This document shows positions 8,240-16,429 of a stretch of 64,000 nt of DNA, in pieces. How positions within the stretch are numbered: position 1 is the stretch's first letter; each line of letters begins with the position of its first letter. The stretch covers positions 62,001-126,000 of the forward strand of contig JBJEQJ010000020.1 in assembly GCA_051881695.1 (NCBI GenBank), read 5' to 3'. The notes beneath the pieces are model-generated. The model was not told the DNA's origin, did not search any database, and saw nothing but the letters and a program-made list of their open reading frames with translations. A program made the translations under genes and the position numbers. Source of the DNA: CAYJFG01 sp051881695. Its GTDB lineage: Bacteria; Bacillota; Clostridia; Oscillospirales; Acutalibacteraceae.

Positions 8240-8580
8240 AAAGCGTAAATCATTATTTTACTCTGCCAAATGAAATATTTTGTATTGGCTTATCCTCCGG
8301 AGAGATTGCTGTGTATAGTTACCTCCTGAGATGTGAAAACAGAAAAACATATCAGTGCTATCCCAGCTACCGTACAATCGGACAAGCTCTGAAAATGAGT
8401 CAGAATACTGTAAGAAAATATATTCAAAGCCTTGAGGATAAGCATTTAATCTCGACCGAGAGAACAGAGGTAATTACAAAAGACGGACGAAAACGCAACG
8501 GTACATTGCTATATACTATTCGTCCTATTGCAGAAGCTATTGAATATTTTCATAGTGAGCAGTTGCGGAAAAACGCATAA
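8236..8580 (+). CDS. HTH replication-initiator-like protein
   Basis: A 114-residue protein that begins at TTG inside the stop of the excisionase-like gene, with GGGAGGAAG upstream. It shows the winged HTH of plasmid and IME Rep-type initiators: FTLPNEIF...LSSGEIAVYSYLL, then YPSYRTIGQALKMSQNTVRKYI as the recognition helix. Homologs on intact elements tend to be longer, so the C terminus may be cut short here; the next 130 bases look like decayed coding sequence. It may help element replication after excision or act only as a regulator. Confidence 0.75.
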   Translation: MKSVNHYFTLPNEIFCIGLSSGEIAVYSYLLRCENRKTYQCYPSYRTIGQALKMSQNTVRKYIQSLEDKHLISTERTEVITKDGRKRNGTLLYTIRPIAEAIEYFHSEQLRKNA

Positions 8581-8708
8581 TATCGAGGAAATTATGAAAA
8601 GCAGGTTAAAGTGGGGCGTCTCCCCACGGAGTCACATCAGACGGCAGAGCCGACTGTTATGGGATTTTCAAAGGCGTCGAAAAGAATATTTTGAGGAGTC
8701 TATCAAAA

Positions 8709-8855
8709 ATGAGCGAAAATAAAAAGAAATATGCCTATTGGATGAAACCTTCAATGGTAGAAGAAATAACAGAAATGCTTGATGATGCAAATGCTACTTC
8801 AAAAAGTGATTTTGTATGTCAGGCGGTTAAGTTTTACATTGGTTATCTTCATTAG
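8709..8855 (+). pseudogene. N-terminal remnant of a ribbon-helix-helix element protein
   Basis: A 48-residue ORF (MSENKKKYAYWMKPSM..., SKSDFVCQAVKFYIGYL). The pattern matches the start of a longer RHH-type protein, common beside Rep and relaxase genes in clostridial mobile elements. It stops at TAG just where the conserved family would continue. It is followed without a gap by another partial frame (8858-9019), so a deletion has probably joined two genes. Confidence 0.6.
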
Positions 8856-8857
8856 CA

Positions 8858-9019
8858 GTTACCAATTTACTTGCACGGCTTATAAGTGAAAACTACAACA
8901 AAAAGCATGCCAAACTCCGTAGTCAAGTTGTCGGCAAGCTGAAATCTAAAATTCAAGACAAGAAACAGTCTCGAGTTTTGAAAACCGATAACACAGTTAT
9001 TAAAAATCAAGACTACTAA
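8858..9019 (+). pseudogene. C-terminal remnant of an unidentified element protein
   Basis: A 53-codon open frame with no start codon, very basic (rich in Lys, Arg, Gln), ending in TAA. It begins directly at the stop of the RHH remnant. It looks like the tail of a mobilisation protein such as a relaxase, left after an internal deletion. The identity is not certain. Confidence 0.4.
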
Positions 9020-9052
9020 GAAAAACGAGGCTTTACAATGACCATGTAAACC

Positions 9053-9133
9053 ACATATTTCGCCTGTGTTGAATTTATAAATAAAAGCGGATAACTAACC
9101 CAAAATGTAGATTAAACCCAACACAGGTGATTT
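9053..9133. repeat. Direct repeat copy 1 flanking the sigma/anti-sigma genes
   Basis: About 80 bases, roughly 70% identical to 10708-10787 in the same orientation; both share GATAACTA.CCCAAAAT. This copy has an inner inverted repeat, CCTGTGTTG (9063-9071) and CAACACAGG (9119-9127). The two copies enclose the sigma/anti-sigma pair. Confidence 0.7.
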
Positions 9134-9140
9134 ATACAAA

Positions 9141-10031
9141 TTAATTAATACTATAATTGATTGTATATTTTCCGTATTTATCCAATGAAATGTTCACAAA
9201 GAAAGTTTTGGTAGTTCCGTTTTTGTAATGCAGTTCAAATGTTAATGTATCTCCAAAATAGTCGTCAAAATTTTCAATACTATCATATACTTCCTTTACC
9301 GCATTGGAATATTCAACTCTGTCATTTATATCGCTATCATAGTCAGGCTCTTCTTTTCCGGTTATGGACAAAACTTCCTTTGAAAACCTTTCACAAGTAG
9401 GTCGCCATGTAATGCGTCCGTCATCTGAAATTTTAATATTTTCAAATGATTTATCAAAACCGATAGATGTGGTTGAATACTGATAATTTAGTACATTATT
9501 TTTTGCCTTTACACTGTAATCGGTGACAGTTTCGCTTTTAATTGAAAACTCAATACTATACGGTGCTATGCTAAATAATTTTTGATTGATAATCTTACCC
9601 TTGTAAGAAGTATCTCTTTCATCATAGGTATAACCATCTGATTTGAATTTAACTGTATAATTAACCTTTTGAATACCTGCGTTGTTGTCAAGGTATGTTT
9701 TCACAGGACTTAACATAACTTTTTGACATTTGTTTTCGTTATCATTTTTATCAAGCCTTTTAGGTAAAGCGTAAAGGTGAAAATCTGCACTGTTGCTTGA
9801 AGTAGTTGTTGTATCGGTAGACGGAATAAATAAATTGTTGTTTGGTTTGTTATTTGAATTATGGGTATGTATAATTCCAAAAATAATAGCAATAACACAC
9901 AAACAAGCAACAATGCCTGACCATTTTATTATAACTTTACTCTTCGGCTTATAATTCAAAGAAGAAGCAATAATATTTTCATCAATGTTACTAATGGCTT
10001 TGTATAGAATTTCATTGTTTTGAGTTTTCAT
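9141..10031 (-). CDS. Putative anti-sigma factor, single-pass membrane protein
   Basis: A 296-residue protein. There is a short cytoplasmic N terminus (1-34), one membrane segment (about 35-55, IKWSGIVACLCVIAIIFGII), a Ser/Thr/Asn linker, and a roughly 220-residue outer domain of unknown family. Its ATG overlaps the stop of the upstream sigma gene by four bases, the classic arrangement of an ECF sigma factor with its membrane anti-sigma partner. No HxxxCxxC zinc motif of the ZAS class is seen, so the sigma-binding part is a different type. The outer domain may sense a cell-envelope signal. Confidence 0.7.
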   Translation of the reverse strand: MKTQNNEILYKAISNIDENIIASSLNYKPKSKVIIKWSGIVACLCVIAIIFGIIHTHNSNNKPNNNLFIPSTDTTTTSSNSADFHLYALPKRLDKNDNENKCQKVMLSPVKTYLDNNAGIQKVNYTVKFKSDGYTYDERDTSYKGKIINQKLFSIAPYSIEFSIKSETVTDYSVKAKNNVLNYQYSTTSIGFDKSFENIKISDDGRITWRPTCERFSKEVLSITGKEEPDYDSDINDRVEYSNAVKEVYDSIENFDDYFGDTLTFELHYKNGTTKTFFVNISLDKYGKYTINYSIN

Positions 10032-10585
10032 AGAAATATGCCCTCCTTTTCAAGTGCTGATTTCAAACTTTTTCTAAGCCTGAAAAGCTTACTTGACAGT
10101 TTGCCGGGTGAAGTGTTCCACTGTTTTGCGATATTTTTAACAGATTCACCTTGCCAGTACCTTAATACAAATAACGACTGTTCCTGTTTGCTTAATGTTG
10201 ATAACCATTTATTGATTGTTGATGTCAATTCTGCAAGTTCATATTCATTCTCTATCTGTGTGGTGGATGATATGACATCCTCCAATTCGCTGAAAAGGAT
10301 TTCAATACCTGTATTTCTCTTTTGTGTATGGTTTTTCTTCCACAAATCAATAGCAATATTTCTTGTGATTTTGCCTATGTATGCTTTCAGACTTGCAGGT
10401 CTGTTAGGTGGAATAGAGTTCCACACCTTAAGGTAAGTATCATTTTCACATTCATCTGTATCTTCGTTATTTGAAAGAATGTTAAAAGCAATTTTTCTGC
10501 AAAATGAACTGTACTTGTTCTTTGTTTCTTTAATCGCCTGTTCCGTTCTTGAAAAGTACAGATTGATTATTTGCTTATCGTTCAA
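10028..10585 (-). CDS. ECF-type RNA polymerase sigma factor
   Basis: A 185-residue protein. Region 2 contains NDTYLKVWNSIPPNRP...LKAYIGKITRNIAIDLWKK. Region 4 contains LSKQEQSLFVLRYWQGESVKNIAKQW, with the HTH that reads the -35 element. I use the TTG at 10585 because AGGAGGG lies seven bases upstream; an in-frame ATG 51 bases further out has no comparable site. It is co-transcribed with the anti-sigma gene by a four-base overlap. The targets are unknown, but sigma factors of this kind commonly drive their own promoter and envelope-stress genes. Confidence 0.88.
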   Translation of the reverse strand: MNDKQIINLYFSRTEQAIKETKNKYSSFCRKIAFNILSNNEDTDECENDTYLKVWNSIPPNRPASLKAYIGKITRNIAIDLWKKNHTQKRNTGIEILFSELEDVISSTTQIENEYELAELTSTINKWLSTLSKQEQSLFVLRYWQGESVKNIAKQWNTSPGKLSSKLFRLRKSLKSALEKEGIFL

Positions 10586-10707
10586 ACAAAACCCTCCTTT
10601 ATTTTGCCCTTCACATATATAGACGGGAAAACTCAAAAAATATTTGCTGATGAATTATATTTTTTATTATAAATCATAATTGCAGAATTTTTCAAATTAG
10701 ATTACCG

Positions 10708-10787
10708 CATATTCCCCCTGTGTCGGATTAAACAACCAAAACCAGATAACTACCCAAAATATAAATCAAGCAAAACATAGGACATTT
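10708..10787. repeat. Direct repeat copy 2 flanking the sigma/anti-sigma genes
   Basis: The partner of 9053-9133. Its inner inverted repeat is partly decayed (CCTGTGT / ACATAGG). It lies just upstream of the sigma promoter region. Homologous recombination between the copies would delete the regulator pair as a unit. Confidence 0.65.
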
Positions 10788-11031
10788 GTAAGAAAAAGAA
10801 AAGCACAGTGGCTACAACCTCTGACCGTTTCAAAAAGAGAAAGAATCAGACATCACCATCGTGCTGATTTAAACTTATCATACAAGTTTTTGATTGTCAA
10901 TAATCATTGTTACATTTTGGTCTGGATATTATACAAAGGATGTGTTATAGTTTGCTGCTTGAAAGGAGCAGATTGCATAATGGTAATCAAGGGTTCATAG
11001 CAAAAAAATGACTGATTTTATTAAACAAGCC
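10788..11031. other. Non-coding stretch with a second integrase-type leader
   Basis: No gene is seen. Bases 10919-10984 resemble the leader of the integrase gene (16369-16432): TCTGGATATT, then a spaced TATAGTTTG/TATGTTG and CTTGAAA.GGAGC before an ATG. Here the ATG opens only six codons before TAG. It looks like the abandoned start of an earlier integrase gene or a duplicated junction. Confidence 0.5.
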
Positions 11032-12291
11032 CTAATAAATACACAGATCAAAAGTAATGGTAAAGAGGTTATTGTTGTAATCTAAATTTAGATGTCCATC
11101 GTATTTTTTTACGGTGTCTTCCACAGAGATTAATCCTAAACCATGATTGTGTTTATCTATCTTTGTAGTTACCACTTTATTGTTTTTTATAACCACCTCA
11201 TCTTTAGTAGGATTTGTTACGGTTATGAAGAGATAATCTTTTTTCTTATTAACAGAAATATTTATTTCTTTAGCTATGTTGTCTTCAAGCTTTATAGCGG
11301 ATTCGATTGCGTTGTCCAAAATATTTCCGAAGATAATACACAGATCTGTGTTGCTGATTTTTGTTTCAGGGATTATTCCATTAAAGGATATTACAATACC
11401 TTCTTCCTTTGCTTTCATAGCTTTGTCAGAAAGTATTGCATTTACAATGGAGTTTCCTGTTTGATATAAGGTATAACTGCTGTGAAGTGTATTGTCACAA
11501 TCTGCAACATATTTTTCAGCACCGCTTATGTCTTTGTTTCTTAGTAATGACATAAGTCCGATTTTCATATTATTATAATTATGGCGAAACTTTCTTAGTT
11601 CATTGTCTGCTCGTTCTAATTGCTCATAATATTTTACCTGTTCTGTTAATTTTACTTCCATAGTCATACTAAGGTTTTCATAATATGAGCTTTTTCGTAT
11701 GTTTTTTATAAGCATAAAAATCACAACACCGGTACCTAAAACTGTTAAGTACATAAAAAAAGTAATTATATATGCTATGTCTGTATGTATATCTGAAAGG
11801 TAAAAGTTTAATTCGGTAACTAAAAAAAGTAAAATCCATACATAAGCCAGCAGGATTATTTTTGTTTTTACTGAAATCAGTTTCAAAATATTATTTATAT
11901 CATTGTTTTTATAAATTAAGATTATACCTGTTATGGAAATTAATAAAGACAAACCATAAGCCAAAGCAATAAAAGGTATGCCAATAAAATTTAAGGAAAA
12001 ATATATGAAATTATAGACAAAGTAAAATATGGCGGGGGTTATCAGGGATACATATACCACTGCCGTTTTTTTAACTTTTGACGTCAAAAAGACAGGGGTT
12101 AAGAAATATAGTATTATTGCCGTAAGGTAATATGTCCAGTCTTGAAAAGAATAGACACACATATACATAAATAGTCCTGCTGTGATAAGCGGGGCTATAA
12201 AAAATCTTACAGTTAGTTTGTTATGGATTACATAAAACAGTACAAACCATATAATGCTTTCAACACAGGTAATTTCTATAAAATAGTCCAT
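11032..12291 (-). CDS. AgrC-like sensor histidine kinase (GHKL)
   Basis: A 419-residue membrane kinase. The first 200 residues contain about six membrane segments. The dimerisation helix has the quorum-kinase H-box LRKFRHNYNNMKIGL (phospho-His in FRHNYNN). The GHKL ATPase domain shows NILDNAIESA (N box) and HGLGLISVEDTV (G box). This class senses peptides and partners with LytTR regulators; the regulator gene is four bases upstream in the same operon. Because a peptide ABC transporter is divergent at 13230, the likely signal is an antimicrobial or signalling peptide. No pro-peptide gene was found close by. Confidence 0.88.
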   Translation of the reverse strand: MDYFIEITCVESIIWFVLFYVIHNKLTVRFFIAPLITAGLFMYMCVYSFQDWTYYLTAIILYFLTPVFLTSKVKKTAVVYVSLITPAIFYFVYNFIYFSLNFIGIPFIALAYGLSLLISITGIILIYKNNDINNILKLISVKTKIILLAYVWILLFLVTELNFYLSDIHTDIAYIITFFMYLTVLGTGVVIFMLIKNIRKSSYYENLSMTMEVKLTEQVKYYEQLERADNELRKFRHNYNNMKIGLMSLLRNKDISGAEKYVADCDNTLHSSYTLYQTGNSIVNAILSDKAMKAKEEGIVISFNGIIPETKISNTDLCIIFGNILDNAIESAIKLEDNIAKEINISVNKKKDYLFITVTNPTKDEVVIKNNKVVTTKIDKHNHGLGLISVEDTVKKYDGHLNLDYNNNLFTITFDLCIY

Positions 12292-12295
12292 ATTT

Positions 12296-12997
12296 TTAGT
12301 CCTTTAAAAAATTGTAGTATGCCTCTTTAAATTTAGCTGTATATTTCCGACTGACAGGAATTTCGTATTCATAACCCGATACATTAATTGAAGAAAAATC
12401 TCGTCTGACAATATATTTAAAATTCACAACAAAGGACTTGTGTACTCTGAAAAATTCAGTATGAGGTAACTTTTCATAAAGGCAGGTAAGTGGTGTTTTT
12501 GTTTCAATTACATTATTGCCCAACAGGTGAATAGATGAAGTTCTGCTTTGAGAGTCAATAAAAACAATGTCACTTGTATCAATGGTAATATAGTCCTTAG
12601 CAGATTTTACACTTAAGAATTTATTGGTGGTTTTGTGTTTTCTGTAATCATTTAGTGCATTAAATAGACCCTCCCAAAGTGTATTTTTCAGTACAAATCT
12701 GTATGTATCAACAGAGTAAGCATCAATAGAAATATCAGGGAAATTTGTAAGGAATATAATGCAGGTAAATTCATTTATTCCTTTTCTCAGTTTCTTTGCT
12801 GTTTCAAGTCCGTTAAGTTTGTCCATTTGATAATCAAGTATTATAATGTCATACTTAACATCAGAATTAATCAAATCGTTGCCATAGGTATAGGCATCTA
12901 CAACAGGTTCTAAATTATGCTCATTGGAATATTCATAGATTTTGTTTTTTAGTTCGTTTAAAAAGACTTTGTCATCATCACATATGGCTATTCTCAT
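12296..12997 (-). CDS. LytTR-family response regulator
   Basis: A 233-residue protein. The receiver domain (1-120) shows DDD near position 7-9 and the phospho-acceptor in IIILDYQMD. The LytTR DNA-binding domain (about 135-230) shows the family's FFRVHKSFVVNFKYI and PVSRKYTAKF strands. It is the first gene of the minus-strand operon, with GAGG upstream of ATG. It likely regulates its own operon and the divergent ABC transporter through sites in the 230-base intergenic region. Confidence 0.9.
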   Translation of the reverse strand: MRIAICDDDKVFLNELKNKIYEYSNEHNLEPVVDAYTYGNDLINSDVKYDIIILDYQMDKLNGLETAKKLRKGINEFTCIIFLTNFPDISIDAYSVDTYRFVLKNTLWEGLFNALNDYRKHKTTNKFLSVKSAKDYITIDTSDIVFIDSQSRTSSIHLLGNNVIETKTPLTCLYEKLPHTEFFRVHKSFVVNFKYIVRRDFSSINVSGYEYEIPVSRKYTAKFKEAYYNFLKD

Positions 12998-13026
12998 ACT
13001 TTACCTCTATAATATGTATTTATGAT

Positions 13027-13054
13027 ATTATAGCATATTTTTGCCGTTGATTAA
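13027..13054 (-). promoter_or_regulatory. Promoter of the response regulator/kinase operon
   Basis: On the minus strand, TTAATC (13054-13049) and an extended TATAAT (13032-13027, preceded by TGC) are spaced 16 bases apart. The promoter faces away from the ABC operon promoter at about 13113-13142. Confidence 0.55.
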
Positions 13055-13112
13055 AGATAACGATTGCAAAAAATGCATTTGCGACAATTTTTTATACCTG
13101 TTATTACAAAAA

Positions 13113-13142
13113 TTAAAAACGGCATAATAAAGTAAATATAAT
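13113..13142 (+). promoter_or_regulatory. Promoter of the ABC transporter operon
   Basis: A perfect TATAAT at 13137-13142 has a weak -35 (TTAAAA, 13113-13118) 18 bases upstream. A weak -35 box is typical of promoters that need an activator such as a LytTR protein. The predicted start of transcription, about 13145-13150, falls at the foot of the hairpin described next. Confidence 0.5.
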
Positions 13143-13144
13143 TT

Positions 13145-13211
13145 GGGTATGCAAAAGGATGTTGCTGTAAGCCTTTTATTACAGCGGTTTCCTTTGCATA
13201 CCCTGTTTTTT
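13145..13211 (+). promoter_or_regulatory. 5' leader hairpin ending in a T run (attenuator-like)
   Basis: An 11-bp outer stem (GGGTATGCAAA / TTTGCATACCC) extends by GGA/TCC. Inside it is a second perfect 7-bp stem (GCTGTAA / TTACAGC). TGTTTTTT follows at once, then the AAAGGAG ribosome binding site of the permease gene. It has the form of an intrinsic terminator at the very start of the mRNA, so transporter expression may depend on readthrough. An in-frame ATG at 13149 could also make a leader peptide. Confidence 0.7.
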
Positions 13212-13229
13212 AAAGGAGATGTTATAGTT

Positions 13230-14381
13230 ATGAAATTAATTATATCAAGGATAAAACAATCCCCTTTGCTTTCCGGTCTTTTAATTTTTGGACTTGTGAC
13301 ATCAATCCTTTTGATTTCGGTGGGAACCAGCTTCGTTGCAAACCTGTTTTACGGGCACAAGGCAAAGGATGATGCTGCACCACCCAATGGGGAATTATAT
13401 AGTATATCATTTTCAGATTTAAAAGATAGTGATAACCTCCCGATAAATCAGCTGTTTTCACAAATAGATGAAAAAACAGGCTTGTTTGTGAATTATTTAA
13501 TGTTTCATATTGATGGTACTGAAGTGAATAGTTATAGAAAAGCCAGCGGAGAGTATTTTCTGGATGAAAATGTCTGGCATTTTCCTATAGTAAAAGGGGA
13601 TTATTATACTGCTGATGATGTAAAAAACGGTAATAAAGTTGTGTTGATAGGTTCATCTTTGGAGAAATATACTTATGAGAAGAATGATAAAGAATATATA
13701 AAAATAGAGGGGGATGAATACTGTGTTGTTGGTATAATTGGATTTGAAAATCAAGCATCCCCTTGGGATGGAAGAATTGTTATGCCATACACAGCCTTGC
13801 CTCAAAGCTATTTTGATGTGACTCTAAAAAAACAACACGAGACTATTTCTTTCATCATCTATAATGAGGATGGAGACTATTCCGGGGCAGAGGATTATAT
13901 AACAAATCAAGGGGAAAAAATATTTAGTGATTTTAACCTTGAAGATGTAGGTCCAATAGTAAGTGACAATGTATTAAAATTAGTTGCAACTAATCCGGAT
14001 AACCTTATAATTGTTGCTTTGGTTGGTTATATAATAACTGTAATTTATGCAATAAACATAACTGTCTTTTGGATGGAGAAAAGGAAGTATGAGATTAGTG
14101 TCCGAAAAGCGTTTGGCTTTACAAACGGTTCAATTATGAAAATGATTTTTAGTGAGATGACAGGTTTTGCTTTTATTGCATTTGTGTTTGCAGTTTTGTT
14201 ACAGCTGGTGTTGAATTTTATAATTGGAAGTATGGTTGATTATACTCTCAAAATTTATTTATCGAATTTGGCAGTGGGTCTTATTGTAGTGTTTATCACC
14301 GCCATAGTTACCTCAATTGTGCCTGTTATTAAGGCAATTAAGGTGCAACCGGCGGAAGCATTAAAGAGAAAAAAGGGGTGA
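13230..14381 (+). CDS. MacB/FtsX-type ABC transporter permease 1
   Basis: A 383-residue permease. One membrane segment lies near the N terminus (SGLLIFGLVTSILLISVG), followed by a large outer domain (about 50-260) and three membrane segments in the C-terminal FtsX domain, ending in VPVIKAIKVQPAEAL. This is the layout of MacB-like subunits that export or resist peptides by mechanotransmission. ATG 13230 is chosen because AAAGGAG lies ten bases upstream. It is the first gene of a three-gene operon with a second permease and an ATPase, divergent from a peptide-sensing two-component system. A role in antimicrobial peptide resistance or peptide export is inferred. Confidence 0.85.
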   Translation: MKLIISRIKQSPLLSGLLIFGLVTSILLISVGTSFVANLFYGHKAKDDAAPPNGELYSISFSDLKDSDNLPINQLFSQIDEKTGLFVNYLMFHIDGTEVNSYRKASGEYFLDENVWHFPIVKGDYYTADDVKNGNKVVLIGSSLEKYTYEKNDKEYIKIEGDEYCVVGIIGFENQASPWDGRIVMPYTALPQSYFDVTLKKQHETISFIIYNEDGDYSGAEDYITNQGEKIFSDFNLEDVGPIVSDNVLKLVATNPDNLIIVALVGYIITVIYAINITVFWMEKRKYEISVRKAFGFTNGSIMKMIFSEMTGFAFIAFVFAVLLQLVLNFIIGSMVDYTLKIYLSNLAVGLIVVFITAIVTSIVPVIKAIKVQPAEALKRKKG

Positions 14382-14386
14382 GCCTA

Positions 14387-15592
14387 ATGAAAGATGTCCT
14401 GAAAAGTATTTGGAAAAAAAGGTTATTTAGCTTACTCATATTTCTCCAGCTGATGTTTTCCATACTGTATTTTTTTGTTACTGCAATATCAATACAGGCA
14501 ACTGTTAACAGTCAAATTACTGTAAAAAAAGAGCTTGACTCACCACAGGACAGAACTATACATATGGAAGTCCAAAACGAAGAAAGTGAGAATTTTAATA
14601 AATTCAAGACAGACTTATTAAAATCAAATATGGTGGAGAATTTTTCCGGTTGGCAGAATAATTTATTGACTTTGGAAGATTACATTCCGGGGGAGGTAAA
14701 TAGCAATAGTGAGATTGATTGCGTTACTGTTGCAAAAAACAGCGAGATGTTAAAAGAAATAAGTGTTGAATCCGGGCGTAACTTTTCTGATGATGATTAT
14801 AATAGTCAAAAAGCAGACGGGACAGAAGAAAAACCATTTTCTATGATTTTAGGCAGCGATTTTGCCGTTAAGAATAATCTTAAAGCAGGTGATAGGTTTA
14901 GTGATTACAATGAAAATAACTACATAATTGTGGGGATTCTTAAACCGAATAGTAAATGGTTTTATCAGACCATTTCTGAAGGTATGATTATGATAATGGA
15001 CAATGCAGTGATGGTGGCTTATACAGGTGACATAGAAAATCCGCTAATGCACTATTATTCTGTTGTTGAGGAAAACAGCGACCCCCGGGTTGCAATAGAA
15101 ACTATTAATCATATTGCTCAAAAGAACGATATTACATTAAGTGCCGAATTAATCTCAACTGAACTATCCCGGGCTTATGATGAAAGTATAAAGGAAAATA
15201 GCAGTTGGATGATTTTTTCTCTGGTTATACTGATTTTTGTTGCCATTGGAACATCTATTTTGATAGTGTCCCATATGTATATGAGAAGAACAGAAATAGG
15301 AATACGTATGGCGTATGGGTATTCATTTAATAAAATATTATTCCTCTTGTGGGGTGAATTTCTTACAGTTGCCGTGGTTGCATTTTTGTCTGCTCTTACC
15401 CTTTCTAATTTATTTTTTTCAAATGGAAAACAAAAACTGTTTTCTGCATATTACATTTCACAATATCATCTTTCTGCCGATTTAGTTGTGATAGGTGTAG
15501 CAATGTTTGTGCTTATGTGTTTGCCGTCAATATTTGCTCTTGTATTTAAGCTTAAAAAAGTACAACCTAAAGAATTAATAGGAGGGAAATAA
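14387..15592 (+). CDS. MacB/FtsX-type ABC transporter permease 2
   Basis: A 401-residue permease with the same layout as its neighbour: an N-terminal membrane helix (LFSLLIFLQLMFSILYFFV), a large outer domain, then three C-terminal helices and the ending KKVQPKELIGGK. The FtsX coupling segment RRTEIGIRMAYGYSFNKI faces the ATPase. ATG 14387 with GGGGTG upstream is preferred; a GTG at 14378 overlaps the previous stop and is possible. Together the two permeases form a heterodimer around the ATPase encoded two bases downstream. Confidence 0.83.
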   Translation: MKDVLKSIWKKRLFSLLIFLQLMFSILYFFVTAISIQATVNSQITVKKELDSPQDRTIHMEVQNEESENFNKFKTDLLKSNMVENFSGWQNNLLTLEDYIPGEVNSNSEIDCVTVAKNSEMLKEISVESGRNFSDDDYNSQKADGTEEKPFSMILGSDFAVKNNLKAGDRFSDYNENNYIIVGILKPNSKWFYQTISEGMIMIMDNAVMVAYTGDIENPLMHYYSVVEENSDPRVAIETINHIAQKNDITLSAELISTELSRAYDESIKENSSWMIFSLVILIFVAIGTSILIVSHMYMRRTEIGIRMAYGYSFNKILFLLWGEFLTVAVVAFLSALTLSNLFFSNGKQKLFSAYYISQYHLSADLVVIGVAMFVLMCLPSIFALVFKLKKVQPKELIGGK

Positions 15593-15593
15593 A

Positions 15594-16271
15594 ATGAAAC
15601 TACTGGAGTTGAAGAATATTTCAAAAATATACGGTAAGGGAGAATTTGCAACAAAAGCACTTGTAGATGTTAATTTGACAATTAATAAAGGTGACTTTTG
15701 TGCAATTATGGGGCCCTCCGGCTCAGGAAAATCTACTCTTTTAAATATTATCGGCTGTATGGATACACCTACCTCAGGCAAATATATTCTAAAGGGACAG
15801 GATGTAAGTAAACTCAAAAATAAACAGCTGAGTAAAATGAGAAATAAGGTTGTCAGTTTTGTGTTCCAGTATTTTGCTCTTATGGATGAATATACGGTTT
15901 TTGATAATATTATGCTCCCTCTGAATTGTCAAAAAATATCCTCAAAAGAAAAACGTGAACGGGTAAACTACTATATGGGGCGTTTGGGTATTGAAAAATA
16001 TTCAAGGAAAAAACCACATCAGTTATCCGGTGGTCAGCAACAGAGAGTGGCAATTGCAAGAGCTTTAGTATCAAATTCTGATGTGATTTTGGCTGATGAA
16101 CCCACAGGAGCATTAGACAGCAATACAGGCGAAGAATTAATGGAACTATTGCAGGAAATTAATGATACAGGTAAAACAATCATACTTGTTACGCACAATG
16201 AAAAAGTTGCAGAAAAGTGTAAATCCATCATTTATATTGAGGACGGTAAAATAGTTGACAAATTAAACTGA
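15594..16271 (+). CDS. ABC transporter ATPase (MacB/LolD type)
   Basis: A 225-residue ATPase. The Walker A is GPSGSGKST near 40-48, the Q loop is VFQYFALMDEYTVFDN, the signature LSGGQQQRVAIARALV near 143-158, Walker B is VILADEPTGALD, and the H loop is VTHNEK. The TGALDS segment is characteristic of the MacB/LolD subfamily that drives FtsX-type permeases. It starts one base after the second permease stop, with AGGAGGG overlapping that gene's end. A terminator at 16308-16350 closes the operon. Confidence 0.92.
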   Translation: MKLLELKNISKIYGKGEFATKALVDVNLTINKGDFCAIMGPSGSGKSTLLNIIGCMDTPTSGKYILKGQDVSKLKNKQLSKMRNKVVSFVFQYFALMDEYTVFDNIMLPLNCQKISSKEKRERVNYYMGRLGIEKYSRKKPHQLSGGQQQRVAIARALVSNSDVILADEPTGALDSNTGEELMELLQEINDTGKTIILVTHNEKVAEKCKSIIYIEDGKIVDKLN

Positions 16272-16307
16272 TATATTTTCAAAATGAACTAACAACGAAT
16301 AATAAAT

Positions 16308-16350
16308 AAATTCCTCTGCAGAAAGTTTCGCTGACTGAGGAGGAATTTTT
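16308..16350 (+). terminator. Terminator of the peptide ABC operon
   Basis: AAATTCCTC pairs with GAGGAATTT (nine base pairs), and the stem is followed by a T run. It isolates the transporter operon from the integrase gene. Confidence 0.75.
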
Positions 16351-16429
16351 ATACCTTTTTTGTTGGTTTAGATCTGGATATTCAAAGTGATTTATGGTAT
16401 GTTGTTGTACTTGAAAAGGAGCTGATATT

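Noticed and set aside
8594..8722. Possible 42-residue ORF between the Rep-like gene and the RHH remnant
   Set aside because: Very Arg-rich with no family pattern and a weak ribosome binding site; better seen as decayed coding sequence.
11032..13000. A pro-peptide (AgrD-like) gene for the two-component system
   Set aside because: No short ORF with a ribosome binding site and peptide-like C-terminus was found beside the kinase; an external peptide is more likely.
13040..13115. Possible LytTR binding repeats between the divergent promoters
   Set aside because: I saw loosely similar ATTGC/ATTTGCG segments and an AAATGCATTT palindrome, but no convincing pair of 9-bp direct repeats at the usual spacing.
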